From Uloborus plumipes (taxonomy: Eukaryota > Arthropoda > Arachnida > Araneae > Uloboridae), in the NCBI GenBank assembly GCA_038373865.1, contig JAXGGA010000068.1:1-64000 (forward strand): DNA of 64,000 bases. Direction: 5' to 3'. This document shows positions 47,933 through 60,200 of the stretch, one piece after another. The position numbers were made by a program, and so were the translations under genes. Each line of letters begins with the position of its first letter. Position 1 is the first letter of the stretch. The notes below the pieces were generated by a model. The model had not been told where the DNA came from. It did not search any database and saw nothing but the letters and a program-made list of their open reading frames with translations.

Positions 47933-49184
47933 TTACTTCATTTTAGAAAAATGAAATAACTTGTGTTTTCATATGAACATTACTTAAAGCAGCATTTACT
48001 ACATAGCACCCTTCAATAAATAAATAATTAAAACAAGTGAATGGTTTTCCAACTAGTAAAATAATACACATATGAATGAAATAAGACTTTGTTCATTCGT
48101 CAACAGGATTATTCGTTTTTTGGAAGTTTAATTCGTGCATGCTACGAATCTTTTATTACCTGTTCTGTAAGATTATTAATTATTACTTTTTTTTTAACTT
48201 CTTTCAAACGCGAAGGGTTTAAGAACTTACGCAAAATACAAATTTAATATTCAAGTCACAGTAGTGAATTGCATAAAAGGTCAGTTTGCTAATTAAATCT
48301 TCTGGATAGTTTCGAAAACCTATATGTGTTCCAGGACTTTTTCTTTTTCTTTTTTGCTCTCTCTCTCTCTCCTCCTTACTTTTCTGTAAATAACACTTAG
48401 TCTAAAGTCAAAACACATCCTAAGAAAGTGTTATTGGTGTTGCAGTTTTAAAGAATTTCTCGTTTCAAGCAATCTAAAAGAATGATTTATAGAACAACGC
48501 CCACCACTTTCATTTTTTTATGAAGAAAAATCATACGTTCTCTTATCGTCATACAAACGTTAAACTTTTTTCGTGAAATTTAATACTAAATTTACTGTTA
48601 AATATAGTTTGAAATGAAATTTGTTGTTGATGTAAAAGTATAAATAGTTTTATTAAATTTGTTATTTAGAGTAAAAAAAAAAGTTAGTTTTATGCAATTT
48701 TTTTTTTTTTTTATGACATGGATATGTTTTTAAAATAATTTCCAACACTATGGGATAAAACAGATGTATTTTTGGTTGAATAGTAAAGACTGATTTTTAC
48801 CTCTACGGGAAAAACTCATAAGTTTTTAACGAAAAAAACCCACTCACACTAAGTTTTATTCTTTACATTCAAAAAAATTACCAAGATTCTTAAAATATTC
48901 TTAATTTTCGTTTTCAGAAAGTATTAAAGTTATTATTTATTCAATGCTAAGTGAGTTTTCTCTTAGACTTAAATTGACGAAGTTAGAGATACATTGATTG
49001 AATCAAAAGTTAAGGTCAATTTAAAGAACGGAAAAGTAAAGAATTTTGTTTTAAATGATTATTGATTTGTAAAATCTTTACTTTCACCATAAATTTCTTA
49101 TTTATTTATTTATTTATTTATTATTTTGATTTTACTTTTAAAAGTAGGAGCAAAAGTTCATGTATACTAAAGCTTTTATTTATA
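47933..49184. other. AT-rich non-coding stretch
   Basis: No gene was recognised. A CT run at about 48357-48371, T-runs near 48700 and a TTTA tandem at about 49096-49122. Confidence 0.55.
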
Positions 49185-49355
49185 CAAGCCCGCCATTTAG
49201 GGGGGACAGGGGCGGTGATTCCCCCCCCCCGACTTTGGGAAATCAATGTACTGGCATATAAGTGGGCGTGGCTTTTGCCTCTTTTTGGTAATTTTACATT
49301 GCGCATGCACCCTTTCCCCCCTCCCCCCCTGGAAAAATTCGAAATGACGTCCCTG
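49185..49355 (-). mobile_element. hAT-like MITE with poly-G/poly-C interior, copy 2
   Basis: The inverted, diverged copy of 32983-33151. Its reverse complement starts CAGGGACGTCATTT and shares ttttccaggggggg, caatgtaaaat and cacgcccacttata with copy 1. Flanking octamers TATTTATA (49177-49184) and TATTTACG (49356-49363) agree at six positions, consistent with an aged 8-bp duplication. Confidence 0.8.
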
Positions 49356-49574
49356 TATTTACGTGTATTTTTTTTTTTTTGTTTTGCAGCAGTTATAAAA
49401 GAAAATATATATCGAGGTAGAAAATGATTTTTATTTCTAATACTATTGGTTAAAACCGGTTCTTTTGTGAAGTAATGCATTTTTGCTTTGATTTGAATAG
49501 TTTTTTCTGCCATTTGTGTTGAAGATTCTTATCAAGAAAAAGAGCTAAAATATAAAAGTCCTGTTTTTTTTTTT

Positions 49575-49614
<40 letters not shown>

Positions 49615-52259
49615 TGGTTGGAATTTAACTGAAATATGAAGTGGTAACAGTTCGCTAGAATGAATTCGATATCATAATTGAACAGTTTATTTCAAAAACC
49701 AGTCAGGAGACAAGATCTAAAAGTTTGAAAACGAATTTTTATACTTATTTTTAAAAACATGCAGTAAAGGTTATAATATTTTAAACTGAAAGTTATACAT
49801 AGATAGATATATTTCTTTCCGTAAAAAGTGTTGTAGTCGCGATTGATAATTTAAAATGGTGTTATAAACGTTTTCTTAATAGTTGAAATTTTGTCTGTTG
49901 AATGTTTTTTGAAATAAACGATTCAATTATGTTAACTCTCCCACCCCCCCCTTATGATATAATTAATTTTTTATGTGAAGTTTTAAACAGTATATTTTAA
50001 GTAATTTGGATCCTATTGCCGAAGATATATGACTGCTATTGGAAAATCGGTTTTAACATATGCGAAAGTTGGATGGTCTAGTTTTGATCGAACCTTTGTT
50101 ACTAGTCAATATTTTTTCTTAAAAGTTTGTAGAAATCTATTAAAAAATAGAACATAATTTTTTAAACTTTTAAAAACATTATTCAAAACAGCAAGATGAC
50201 TTTGTATTAATGCCTAATAATGTGTGAAATTGGAATTTTAAACTTTCTTGCCGTACAAAATTCAATATGAAACTGAAATTCTGAAATAAAATTGTCTTAG
50301 GGGAGACTAGAAGGATAATTTCTTTTATAAAATGTTTGTAGGAAGTACTTGTCATCTGAGATTTACAAATATATTTTTAGGAAAATAAATGATAAAAATA
50401 CAAAAGAAGTTTTAATTTCATAATTTCTTAACTTTTTTTCCTCGCTTTTTTAAAAACTACTAAACATTTTTTATTTTTATTTTCAAATAAAAAGTAAAAT
50501 TTGAAAAGATTTTGTTTTCTTCCTTTTATTTGTTATTTTTGTATAACACTTTATTCATAATTCTTAGTTTTTGGTTTAGTTAAAATTCCAAATAAAAGCC
50601 CAAACTACAGAATGTGTATTTTTTTCATGTTATTTTCATGTGCACTTTTTCTTTGGTTGTTTTTTATTGCTTGGCAATAGTCCAACTCAGATAAACTTAT
50701 TTTTAGCTATATTTTCTTTGGTCTTTTTAATCACGTTTTTGGCATCACTATTTTATTTTTCTACCCGTTCTCTGATCGGAATAGTCCTGTGAGCGTACCG
50801 TGTCATGTAAATAAAATCTCAACCACAATAGCGCAAACTATTATTTATTTATATCGCATCAAATATAACTCTTTGTTATATTATTTCTATTCAATTTAAA
50901 ACAGAAACGAAACAGTCCTTCAAAAAGTTACTTAAAGCAGACGTTGTTATATAAAATAATTAATTTGTAACTTGATTATTATTTTATTTAACATTTTTGA
51001 GTGACTTTTCTTGTTTTCACTTAGATTTTCTTCCATGCAGCATTTTTGAAATTTTTGATATGTTTAATACACTGTAAAATGTTTTTCAAATTTTAACTCA
51101 AACAAATATGAACAATACAGCATCATTTTAGTGCACAAAAAATATATTTAAAGTAAAAGCCAAATTTTTATTTTTTTTTTCTTCTTTTAAAATGAAATTG
51201 TTACATACTTCAAGCGTGATATCTTTAAAAAATAACTATGATTTTATTTAGATATTTAAAGAATACTTCAAATTGTTTTCTAGGGAAGGAATTAAAAAAA
51301 CTTAGTTTGTAATCTTATTTTATAAGTTATAGATTTTTATTTGAAAATTGTTAAAAAACTGTTTAAATTATCGGAACAATAGCTCGATTACCACTACAAT
51401 GTTTTTTTATTCAATTAACAGTTATATTCTAGTACATTCCCCAAATCAAAGTGCCGTTACAGTATTAGTTTTATTTGAGCGTCTACAAAAATTTTACCTC
51501 TTGCACTTTTAAAGTTTCCTCTAAAAACAGCATAAATTTAACTTTTTGATAAATTTCTACGCATTTATACCCTAAAATACTGCTCTAGTATTCATCTTAA
51601 TTAAGTCAACATCTAAAAAAAAAAAAAAAAAAATTATGCTGTCCCATATAAAAAGCTTCAGAAAATTTACTCCCAACCTGTTCGGATATCTTCTCCTAAA
51701 TTTGTATGTATTCTTGTCTGTTATTTATGTTTTCTTTCATATATACCTTTAAATGAACTTTCATCATGTAAAAATTTCTAATTAAGGTGAAGTTTTACCT
51801 ATGTTTAATCATATTCCTATTTAATTATATTTTTTCTTTCATTTGTTGCATCAAAACAACTAACTAAATAAATAATAAAAATAAACAAATAGAACAAAAA
51901 AGAATGAAAAAATAAATTCTGATAAAAATGAAGTTTTTAATGTTTTCGCACAGTTCTCGATTTGTTTTAAATTCCAAATAAGTTATGGTTTTCCTTTCAT
52001 TTTTTGCATTTAAAAAGCGAAAAAAATAAATAAATTAATAAAATGCATAAAGAAATAAAAAAGAAACAAAGAATTAAACAGTGAATTAAAAAGTTAAGTT
52101 TTGGTGTTTTCAGCTACGTTTTCTTCTATATTTTTCAAAGCTCCAAATTAATTACAATCTTGTTTTAATTTTTCGCATCAAAACAGAGAGAGAGAGATTA
52201 AAAAGAGACGAAGAAAACCGAAAACTTTTTCACTTTCGTGCAAAAGCAGCATTCGTCAA
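49356..52259. other. Very AT-rich non-coding stretch
   Basis: No gene was recognised. A T31 run lies at about 49577-49607 (after a short interrupted T-run), a C-run near 49944, an A-run near 51620 and an AG run near 52187. Confidence 0.55.
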
Positions 52260-52690
52260 GAACCCTTTGAGTTCCGAAGCAGTCAATGGCTTCGACGCGA
52301 GGATAAGACGCTTGGCCAATTCCCGAAGCCTCCATTACACCCATCCAACCCTAACAGCCTCGTATAATAAGTAGGCTTTTGTTGCCTTGCCTCGTGCTTA
52401 AGTAATGCCCTCCTTGTAAATGGCGTCATCGGCACGGAGCCGTCATTCCGCTCCCCAAACGGGGCCCCAAAATATGTAGGACGGAGAGGAATGTACGAGT
52501 TGTGTGTGTGATGAGTGAGCATCTATTTGCATCCAGGCGAGGGGCAAGGGATAGGGTAAGTTTGTTACTAGGCGCTAACCTCTTCTAACCCCCTGACCCC
52601 GCGCAGGGAGTAATAGTTAGCCCCCCTGGAGTGGGCTTTAATCCTTTTTTTTTAAATCCGGAGATGCGCGAATGCCGTGTTGTTTATTAG
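52260..52690. other. GC-elevated island 8
   Basis: Unique-looking GC-rich block with cgacgcgaggataagacgct, cggcacggagccgtcattcc, ccaaacggggccccaaaata and an ATTTGCAT octamer at 52525-52532. The minus-strand open frame at 52283-52522 (79 codons) resembles no known protein. Regulatory DNA or a non-coding exon is inferred. Confidence 0.4.
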
Positions 52691-55600
52691 GTGGCCAGGA
52701 GGAGGAAAATTATCTTAAGACTTTTTTTTTCTTCATTATTACCTTCCTCATGAGAGCGGCCATGTTGGACGTCTTGTTTGTTGAGCAATCAGTTACGGTT
52801 GAAGGGTTTTCGACACATTTTAAATGTGAGTGAGAATTTAGAATTGTTTCTTTGTCACTATGAAAAATAAAATTCAATATGTATCTTAAATTTGAATTTT
52901 TTCATTTTAAGTTCCTAAATTACTTTTAAAAATTAATTTTAAATAATTATTTTAAAGTTTTAGTTATTTATTTAAACAATTTCAAAGTTTTTTTGTTTAA
53001 AATTTTATTTATTTTATTATTAGAGCCTGATTATTAGTTAAAAAATATGTGGTTTAAGAATCTTTCTTGTTTGTAAATTATTTTAATTAATATTATTTTT
53101 AGTTATTATTATTTTTTTTTTCTTTTTGATACTTTCGAACAATATTTTTATTTGTTTATTTGCAAAAATCATTATTTACATGTTCCAAAATCATGTTAGT
53201 TTTAATCACTCACTAAAAGATTCGGATATAAAAATGAAGAAAAATAATTAATAATTAATTTATTTATTCATTGAAATTCATATTTGGTGTTAAAAAGCTA
53301 TTTTTCTCACAATTAATTATCCCCAAATTTTGTTAATCAATATTTTTCAATACAGGTGGTTATGAATTTTAAAATGACTTATAGATGTCTTTGAAATTTT
53401 GTATGTTTATTAAATCATTTAATTTTTTGTTGAGTAATACGCACTTTATAATAACTTTCAATTAAATTAGTTCATCGTATGAAAGCTCTAATTGTTTTTG
53501 AAATGTTTAAAAATTATAAACAAATGCCTCTTCATTTATTAATTTTGAAATACAGCACTTATTTTTAGAACATCTTAATTTTACCCCTTCTGAAAATAAC
53601 TGTCGACCACTCTTTTGATGTTGTTTATTTATTTTTTTTCAATAATTATTTGTTATTGTTGTTGTGTAACAAACTAATATGAATTGAATTCGTCTACTAA
53701 TTTTTTGAAAATATTTAACTGAACGGTAAATAAATTTTTCTTTTCTAAACTGTTTAATTTTTTACACATGATTTCAAAAGTTTCAGTTATCAGTAAATAC
53801 ATTTTAACATAGTTGGTGTGGAAAAAGAGAAAGAAATCGAAAAATAAGAATAATAAATCAAGGGAAAAAAAAGTTCTTTCTTTAAATTAAATCAATTGAT
53901 TGAAAAAGGTATGTTTAAACACCATTAGTTTTCATACTTGCTTATCACAAGAAATCAGTTTTATTTATTTATTCATTTTTAATTTATTTTTTGTCATTAC
54001 CAATGTGATAAACACTTTCAATTTAATAAAAGTATTATGTGCAGTCAAATTATACCTTCATAAAAAAATCACTAGAATTTAAATACTATAAGTGTAATTA
54101 TGTCGACCTTACTCTTATTAAGTTATTATTAACTGAAGATGTTGTAATTAAAGTTTAATGTAACGCTTGATGTAGCTTTGGAAAATAGTTACTGCTTTAA
54201 AATCTCTCTTATTGGATTAACAACAAAAGTGTATTAACAATGATTTTATTCAGAAAAAGAGAAAAACTGCCAATTTTACAAGAGTTTTAGCGTCAGAGGC
54301 TTTAAACGCTATTCTATAATGTTTAAGAGAAATTACATATTTTGAACCAACATCAAATTATGCTTTTTTTTTTTTTCAATTCTGACTTCAAATCCTATTT
54401 ACCCTTAATTTCTGTTTAATTTTAATTCTTAAATTTTGATAGGAGAGAGAATTAACAATTTTCTCTCTTTTATTTTTTATTTGTTTACTTATTTATCTTT
54501 TTTATTCATTCAATAATTTATTTTTTGAGTAATAATCTTTAATATATACTTGCTTATTCGCAAGTTCGGATTTACAGGTTTGGGAATGGGGACAATTCGC
54601 AATGTATTTTTAGAGGCCCCTTAGATGGTCAGAGCTACGTAGAATATTTTTCATGTGCCTTTTGGGGGCCTTTATGTCATGGGCCCTACGCAATTGCAGC
54701 GATTGCTACATGGTAAAGTCGCCACTGTACTCTTAATTTATCTTTATAGTCAATTAATACTCTCACTAAAAGATGCAAAATGTGCTTTATTCATAAAGTA
54801 TATTTGCTAAATAGTACATTAAAACCGTTTAATTCATTACCCTATTTTAGAAGAAAAAAACATGGAGCTCTTATTCTGGATGTGACCGCTAACCAACTGC
54901 TTCGAATGCTACGTCATTGTGACGCCAAAGGTCTTTTAGCGATCCAATAAATACTAACTGATTTGCTACCAGTGCCGAAATGGGAAGCATTGTTGCATGT
55001 CACTCTTCTACTGTTTTGTACTCACCTGTATATGGAGAATAAACTGCAGGCAACTGTCATTATATCATCAAGAATGATGGATAAGAAGGTTATGAAAGGT
55101 AAATGAAAATATCTTATTGTAAAATTGGCTTAATTAAGGCACATCTTGTAAGCATTTTTTTTGGTACTATCTTTTTATTATAAGTTTTTTACCCATTTTT
55201 TTTTTTTTTACAAAGTATACTTCCCCGTTTAGGTAAGTTTTAATACATTACTGTGAGATAAGAAGCAACAAAGATTAACTAAATGTTTGAATGAATATTT
55301 GTAAATCAAGTTAAAGAAACAAAACTAATTTGGAAAACTAAATTGCTTCGATATATTTCAATTTATATTTCGAAATATGTCCAGATAATAACTAGTGACC
55401 GCACTTCTTTTTCTATTTTTTCCTATGAAACTTGCTATTGTAAATTCAGTCTTTATAGACTAACTGATATTAAATGCCAAAAAATGATATAGATTTAATT
55501 CATTTTAATAAACTTACAAATAAAAATGAACGTTAGTAATTGACAAACGTACTAAGATTATTTTTATCGGAAAGTTGTTTATAAAGCATGTGTTATACAC

Positions 55601-55799
55601 TACTTTTAACCTTACCGTATGACAAAAATGTAAATGTGTCATTTTTGAAGGGGATGGATGGAGAATATGAAATGCTATATATAAGTTTGTGTTTGTGGAT
55701 CGTACGGGTAACATCTAGATAAAGGCCCTGCATATTTTAGTCAAAGGAAGAACAAAGTACGATTGGTCGCATGATTTATGAACATGCACGGTTTTTGGA
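52691..55799. other. AT-rich stretch with one repeat-like patch
   Basis: No gene was recognised. At about 54562-54730 a GC-richer patch (aagttcggatttacaggttt ... gtaaagtcgccactgtactc, with ttttgggggcctttatgtca and gggccctacgcaattgcagc inside) looks like a transposon-derived fragment; its right edge reads inward as CAGTGGCGAC, a hAT-like start, but the other end and a duplication were not resolved. Confidence 0.45.
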
Positions 55800-56870
55800 A
55801 ATGTCCGTTCTACGTGCCGCGAAATTTTATTGCTACATCTTCTTTGAATCACCTCTGAAAGTTCTATTTAGAAACCGGCTATTGTACTCTATCTCGCTCA
55901 AGTAAAAAAAAAATCGCCGTTGAATTCCAGCTTTTTCTTTTGGCGATGAATCTGAATATAAAATAGGGTGGGGTGGAGGCTCGAATTGGCAAGTCAAACC
56001 AGACGCAATAAAATCGGCATTTGCGCAAAGTGGTTCCAAAAAGCTCACGGAAACCGTAACAGACGTCGGGGATTGGCCGGTAAAAATTTTTAACCCCTTC
56101 CCCCGATCCCCTAGCTCATCCCCTCGCGAGCCATCTACCCCTTTTTCCATATTTGGTTTTTATGAATAAACGCGCCAAGTGGCGGCATACGAAGTGGACA
56201 TGAATACCAAATCCGGTGCTTTTTCACTTTTTTCGAAGACCCGAAAGAAGGGCAAATGGACTCATCTCCATTTTTCCATAACATAGACACTGCCATAGGA
56301 GCGAGAGTTTGGGGACGGCTTTATGCCTTCCACTTTATGGTGTTTCTTTTATTGGACCTCGTTTTCATATTCACAGAAAATGGACTCTACCATCCCGCAA
56401 ATACTCAGGTGTCGCCTCCCCTCCCCTTTCTGGCGGAGAAAAATGCTGATCCATAAATGCAACGTGGACAAGTGACCGTTTGGAAGCGGCCCGAACTGAA
56501 TCCCATCTTTTATGTATATAGATCTTTCTCGCCGACTCTTCTTCCCGTTGTCGCTTATCTCGGACCACCATATCCATCTTTTTTCCCCCTTTTTCCACTG
56601 TTGTTATTATTTTCGGTCTCATATTTATGCTCTTGGGTTATTTAGTGCAGTGTACGACTGCCGTCCATCTCGAAAAATCCTGCGCGAGAATTAAGTTTTT
56701 TTCCCCGAGTTGATCTACCTCTTTGCCAATTTTGGCTGCACTTGTCCACTGATAGTTTATGTAATTCCTCCCCCCACTCCAGTGTGCCTTGACATTCTGA
56801 CGTTAATGGCAAATATTCTGATGTATTTCTGTACTGTAACAGAAAGTGATATTCGTCATTTCGCCTGAGA
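55800..56870. other. GC-elevated island 9
   Basis: About 1 kb of higher GC with many C-runs; includes acgcgccaagtggcggcata and gagcgagagtttggggacgg. Open frames of 60-105 codons lie on both strands and match nothing known. Candidate conserved regulatory region. Confidence 0.4.
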
Positions 56871-59499
56871 TTCATGGACGCACATACTAGGGGTTTCTTT
56901 TCTGCTTCATTCTTTTTCCTTTTTGCTTCCCTAACTTTCTGTATAAATTTATTTTTGCTTATTTGAGTGCAGGAGATTTCGTTAGAAGTTCATAGTATTC
57001 TGTTAAGTATTTTGACTTTGAATATAAAAACTATTAGCAATGTCAAAAAGGGTTGGTTGGTGTTCAAAGGTTTGAAGAATCAGCATAATACATTTTAAAA
57101 CTTTAACGGAACGTCAATTTCATCAGTTTAGTAGAGATTCTTAAGGAGGCAGATTAGCTCTTTGGTTTCTGGTTCAGATATATATTTTAATGTCTTTTCA
57201 ATTGCAATATGAATGCAAGACTTGCTTATGCATGCGATGCGATGTTTGTTGCTTTTTTAATTGTGAGATTCAATGTAAAATAAAATTAAAAAAAAGATAT
57301 TCTTATGTACACGTCGTGTTTAAAAGGAAAGGGTAATCGGAATTATTTGAGCGTGCAATACGGTGCAAGCAAAAATTCTTTCACTTTTTTTTAAAATTAG
57401 CCATGGTCCTACAACATTTTTTTTTTTTTTTTTTGTTATAAAACATGAGTCTGTGCATAGTAAATATCAGCCTTTAACTTTTTTATATTTAATGCAAAAT
57501 AACCGCGGTACATTGACGTTTCACGAACTGTCCAATGTTTCTTCCCTTATTAGTAAAACATTACATTCCAAAAGGCAATTTTTTTTAAACAAATGAATTC
57601 AAATTTTTAATTTTTCGTCAAGAATAAATAGTTACGAAAAGTTTCAGTAATGTTTATCCATTTTTTTAAACCTTTTTTCTGTGCTCGAAATAGATGCACG
57701 TATAGTGTAGCTAAAAATTTTAAATATTATGAAAAGACAAACATTATATATATTTTTTATTTTAGTAGATAGAATTTTTTCGTTCAAAGTATCAAATTTA
57801 TTTTTGGCTCTCTTTAGATTTTCCCAGGCAAAACTTCATAACGATAACAATTCGTTTTACTTATATATTTGTACCATTTTATGTGTGTGTGTGTGGAATT
57901 GAATGCCATTTGATGAAAATCTAGAGCAAACAAAAAAAAAAAAAAATGTACAATTTCCCATTGTATTCAACTTGTTATATTTTAATTTTTTTTTTTAAAT
58001 CGTTTTCACTTATATTTTTTAACTCTTTGTTTTCATAATCGAGCTAATCTACTGCTTGGGGCTACATTAAAACTTCAAAGCATTTTTGATGATATTTTAC
58101 ACTTCTGATACTTTCCGAGCTTCATACTCATGTGAATAAAACAAGAAAATATTTAGTGAACTATACAGAAAACTTAATTTATTGCTGATTTAATTTTAAT
58201 TATTAATTCATGCTGTTTCGCCAACAACGTCCTTTTTTCTCTGAATATTGTGTAAACAACGTTGGGCGTGTGAATTGCTTAAAGCTAGACACAAGCAATC
58301 AGTGGAGGGAAAAAAACTGTTGGGAAAGAATCGGAGCATTCGGTTCTCCTTCTAAGCGAGAAAAGTAACTAGAAACTGAATATTTTCAAGGTTTTGTTTG
58401 GATGTCTTTTAATAACTGCACTATTGCCTCTTGATAACTAAAAAAACCTAGTAACTTATGTGTTCATTTTTTTTTTCGATTTATAAGGGAATGTATCTTA
58501 ATTAAACAGAAAATATTTAAAAAAACATAATAAAATTATGCCGTGTTGGATTAGGAGAGCAGAACGATAAGCACACTTTTATGTGTTTAAATGAGCATAT
58601 GTGAATTACTAACATACATACACAAAATTCTCAGTCTTGTGTACAAAAAACGCACTTTAAAATCTACGTTAGGATACCGACGATATATTTTCTTACAACG
58701 GCTTTTGGGCTATTTCACGAAAATCTACCATCTTATACCGCACGTTACACTCACGTATTTCATTAAAAGGGATTTTAAAGTGTAATTAACGAAATTTTGT
58801 TGGTTTAGAAATCACAAACCGGTGTGGGACATCTTATGAAAAAAACTTAGTCAATTACCTTTTAAAATGTCTACTTCTTATTGAAATATATGGGCGTCAC
58901 GTGTGGGACAATATGGCGGCCGTTTTCGAGGAATGGCTTTATCCCTGTTTATAGCATTATTTAGACATAACCAGATCGAGGTTTATCTTTTTCTTTCTTT
59001 CTTGAAATTGTAAATACTAATGTATAATAAAATACGTTTTATCAATATTTACTAAACCAATATTTTTGAACGATATATTTTCCGAAATAAACATTGTAAA
59101 CAGTAGTGCCTTCAATGTCTGCTCAAGGTTTATTTCAATGATGGGTGTGTATTTTTATATTCTTTAATCTTTAGCAAGTAAACTATGAAGGCAATAATGC
59201 AAAAGGTTTTTGCCGGGAAAACTTAAACTTTTCCACCAAACTTTTTTTTTCTGTTATCTCGTAAAATATCATTTATATTTGATAAAGTTAAAATTGATTT
59301 ATTATTTCAAAATCCTTATTTGAAGTTTCTCAATTTCTTACTTTATGTGAAATCTATCCAGATCAAGTATTGCTCGGTGTGAAGTTAATAACTCTTCAAT
59401 CAGTTAAACAGCTCTTCACATATTTTATTATACGAACCCCTTCTGCATTTACTAGATAAGATATATTACCACCGAATACATTTCCCCCAAATTTGAAAG
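56871..59499. other. AT-rich non-coding stretch
   Basis: No gene was recognised. At about 58893-58940 a short GC-richer patch holds gtcacgtgtgggacaatatg and gcggccgttttcgagg, with a CACGTG E-box and an ATGGCGGC (YY1/pho-like) motif. A GT run lies near 57885. Confidence 0.45.
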
Positions 59500-60200
59500 A
59501 TTTGAAGATGTGGAATGTAATTTATGGCCCCGTGTAGCATCCTCAAAATGCGCAAGCTTCTTTGTTCATTCGTTCTAAGCAGCTGTTCTAAGTCATGTAT
59601 TTCCGTACCGAAGAAATGCATATCTCCTTTGTGTAGAGCAACGCTATTAATCTCGAGCGAGAAGGTGTTGCGAGGCTCCATCTTCCAACTCTCATCTTAT
59701 ACATATGGAACGCAGAGAAATCCCTCTGTACCTGCTTTCAACTCCCTCCCACTTTCCTCACCTTTAACTTTAAAAGAGAAAAAAAAAATGGGGAGAAAAT
59801 GTTACACAAAGTTCCCCATCCACGCCTTAAAAATGCTTTCAGCCAATATACGCTTATTTTTCCATGCGTGTGTATGCGCGAAGATACATATATATATGCA
59901 TGGCTAGATATGCGCTTTCATATTTCTTTCCTCGGCGAAGAAAAATGGTTTCGAAATTGCACGTTATGGTGGAACATAGTTGAATTTTTGGGTGCCCTCC
60001 TTTTTGCATGCAGCGATACCGCTAAGACACGCAAAGACGGCGATTCTGTATCCATTTTCCCGCTTATTTTGTTGAAAGTTATGCTCCGTATCTTTTCTTC
60101 GCGCCTAAAAGCAATTTCCATATTCGGGTTTTTCCTTTTTTGGCATAAGCATCTATCATTTCCATGTCTACTAGGGGCCCGTCCAAAAAAGAACGGGTAG
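59500..60200. other. GC-elevated island 10
   Basis: A mixed-composition block containing gtaccgaagaaatgcatatc, ctcgagcgagaaggtgttgc and gacacgcaaagacggcgatt. Plus-strand open frames of 127 and 133 codons overlap in different frames and carry no known domain. Probably non-coding. Confidence 0.4.

Noticed and set aside
59524..60200. Plus-strand open frames of 127 and 133 codons
   Set aside because: They overlap in different frames, carry no known domain and lie in a GC-elevated island where long chance frames are expected.
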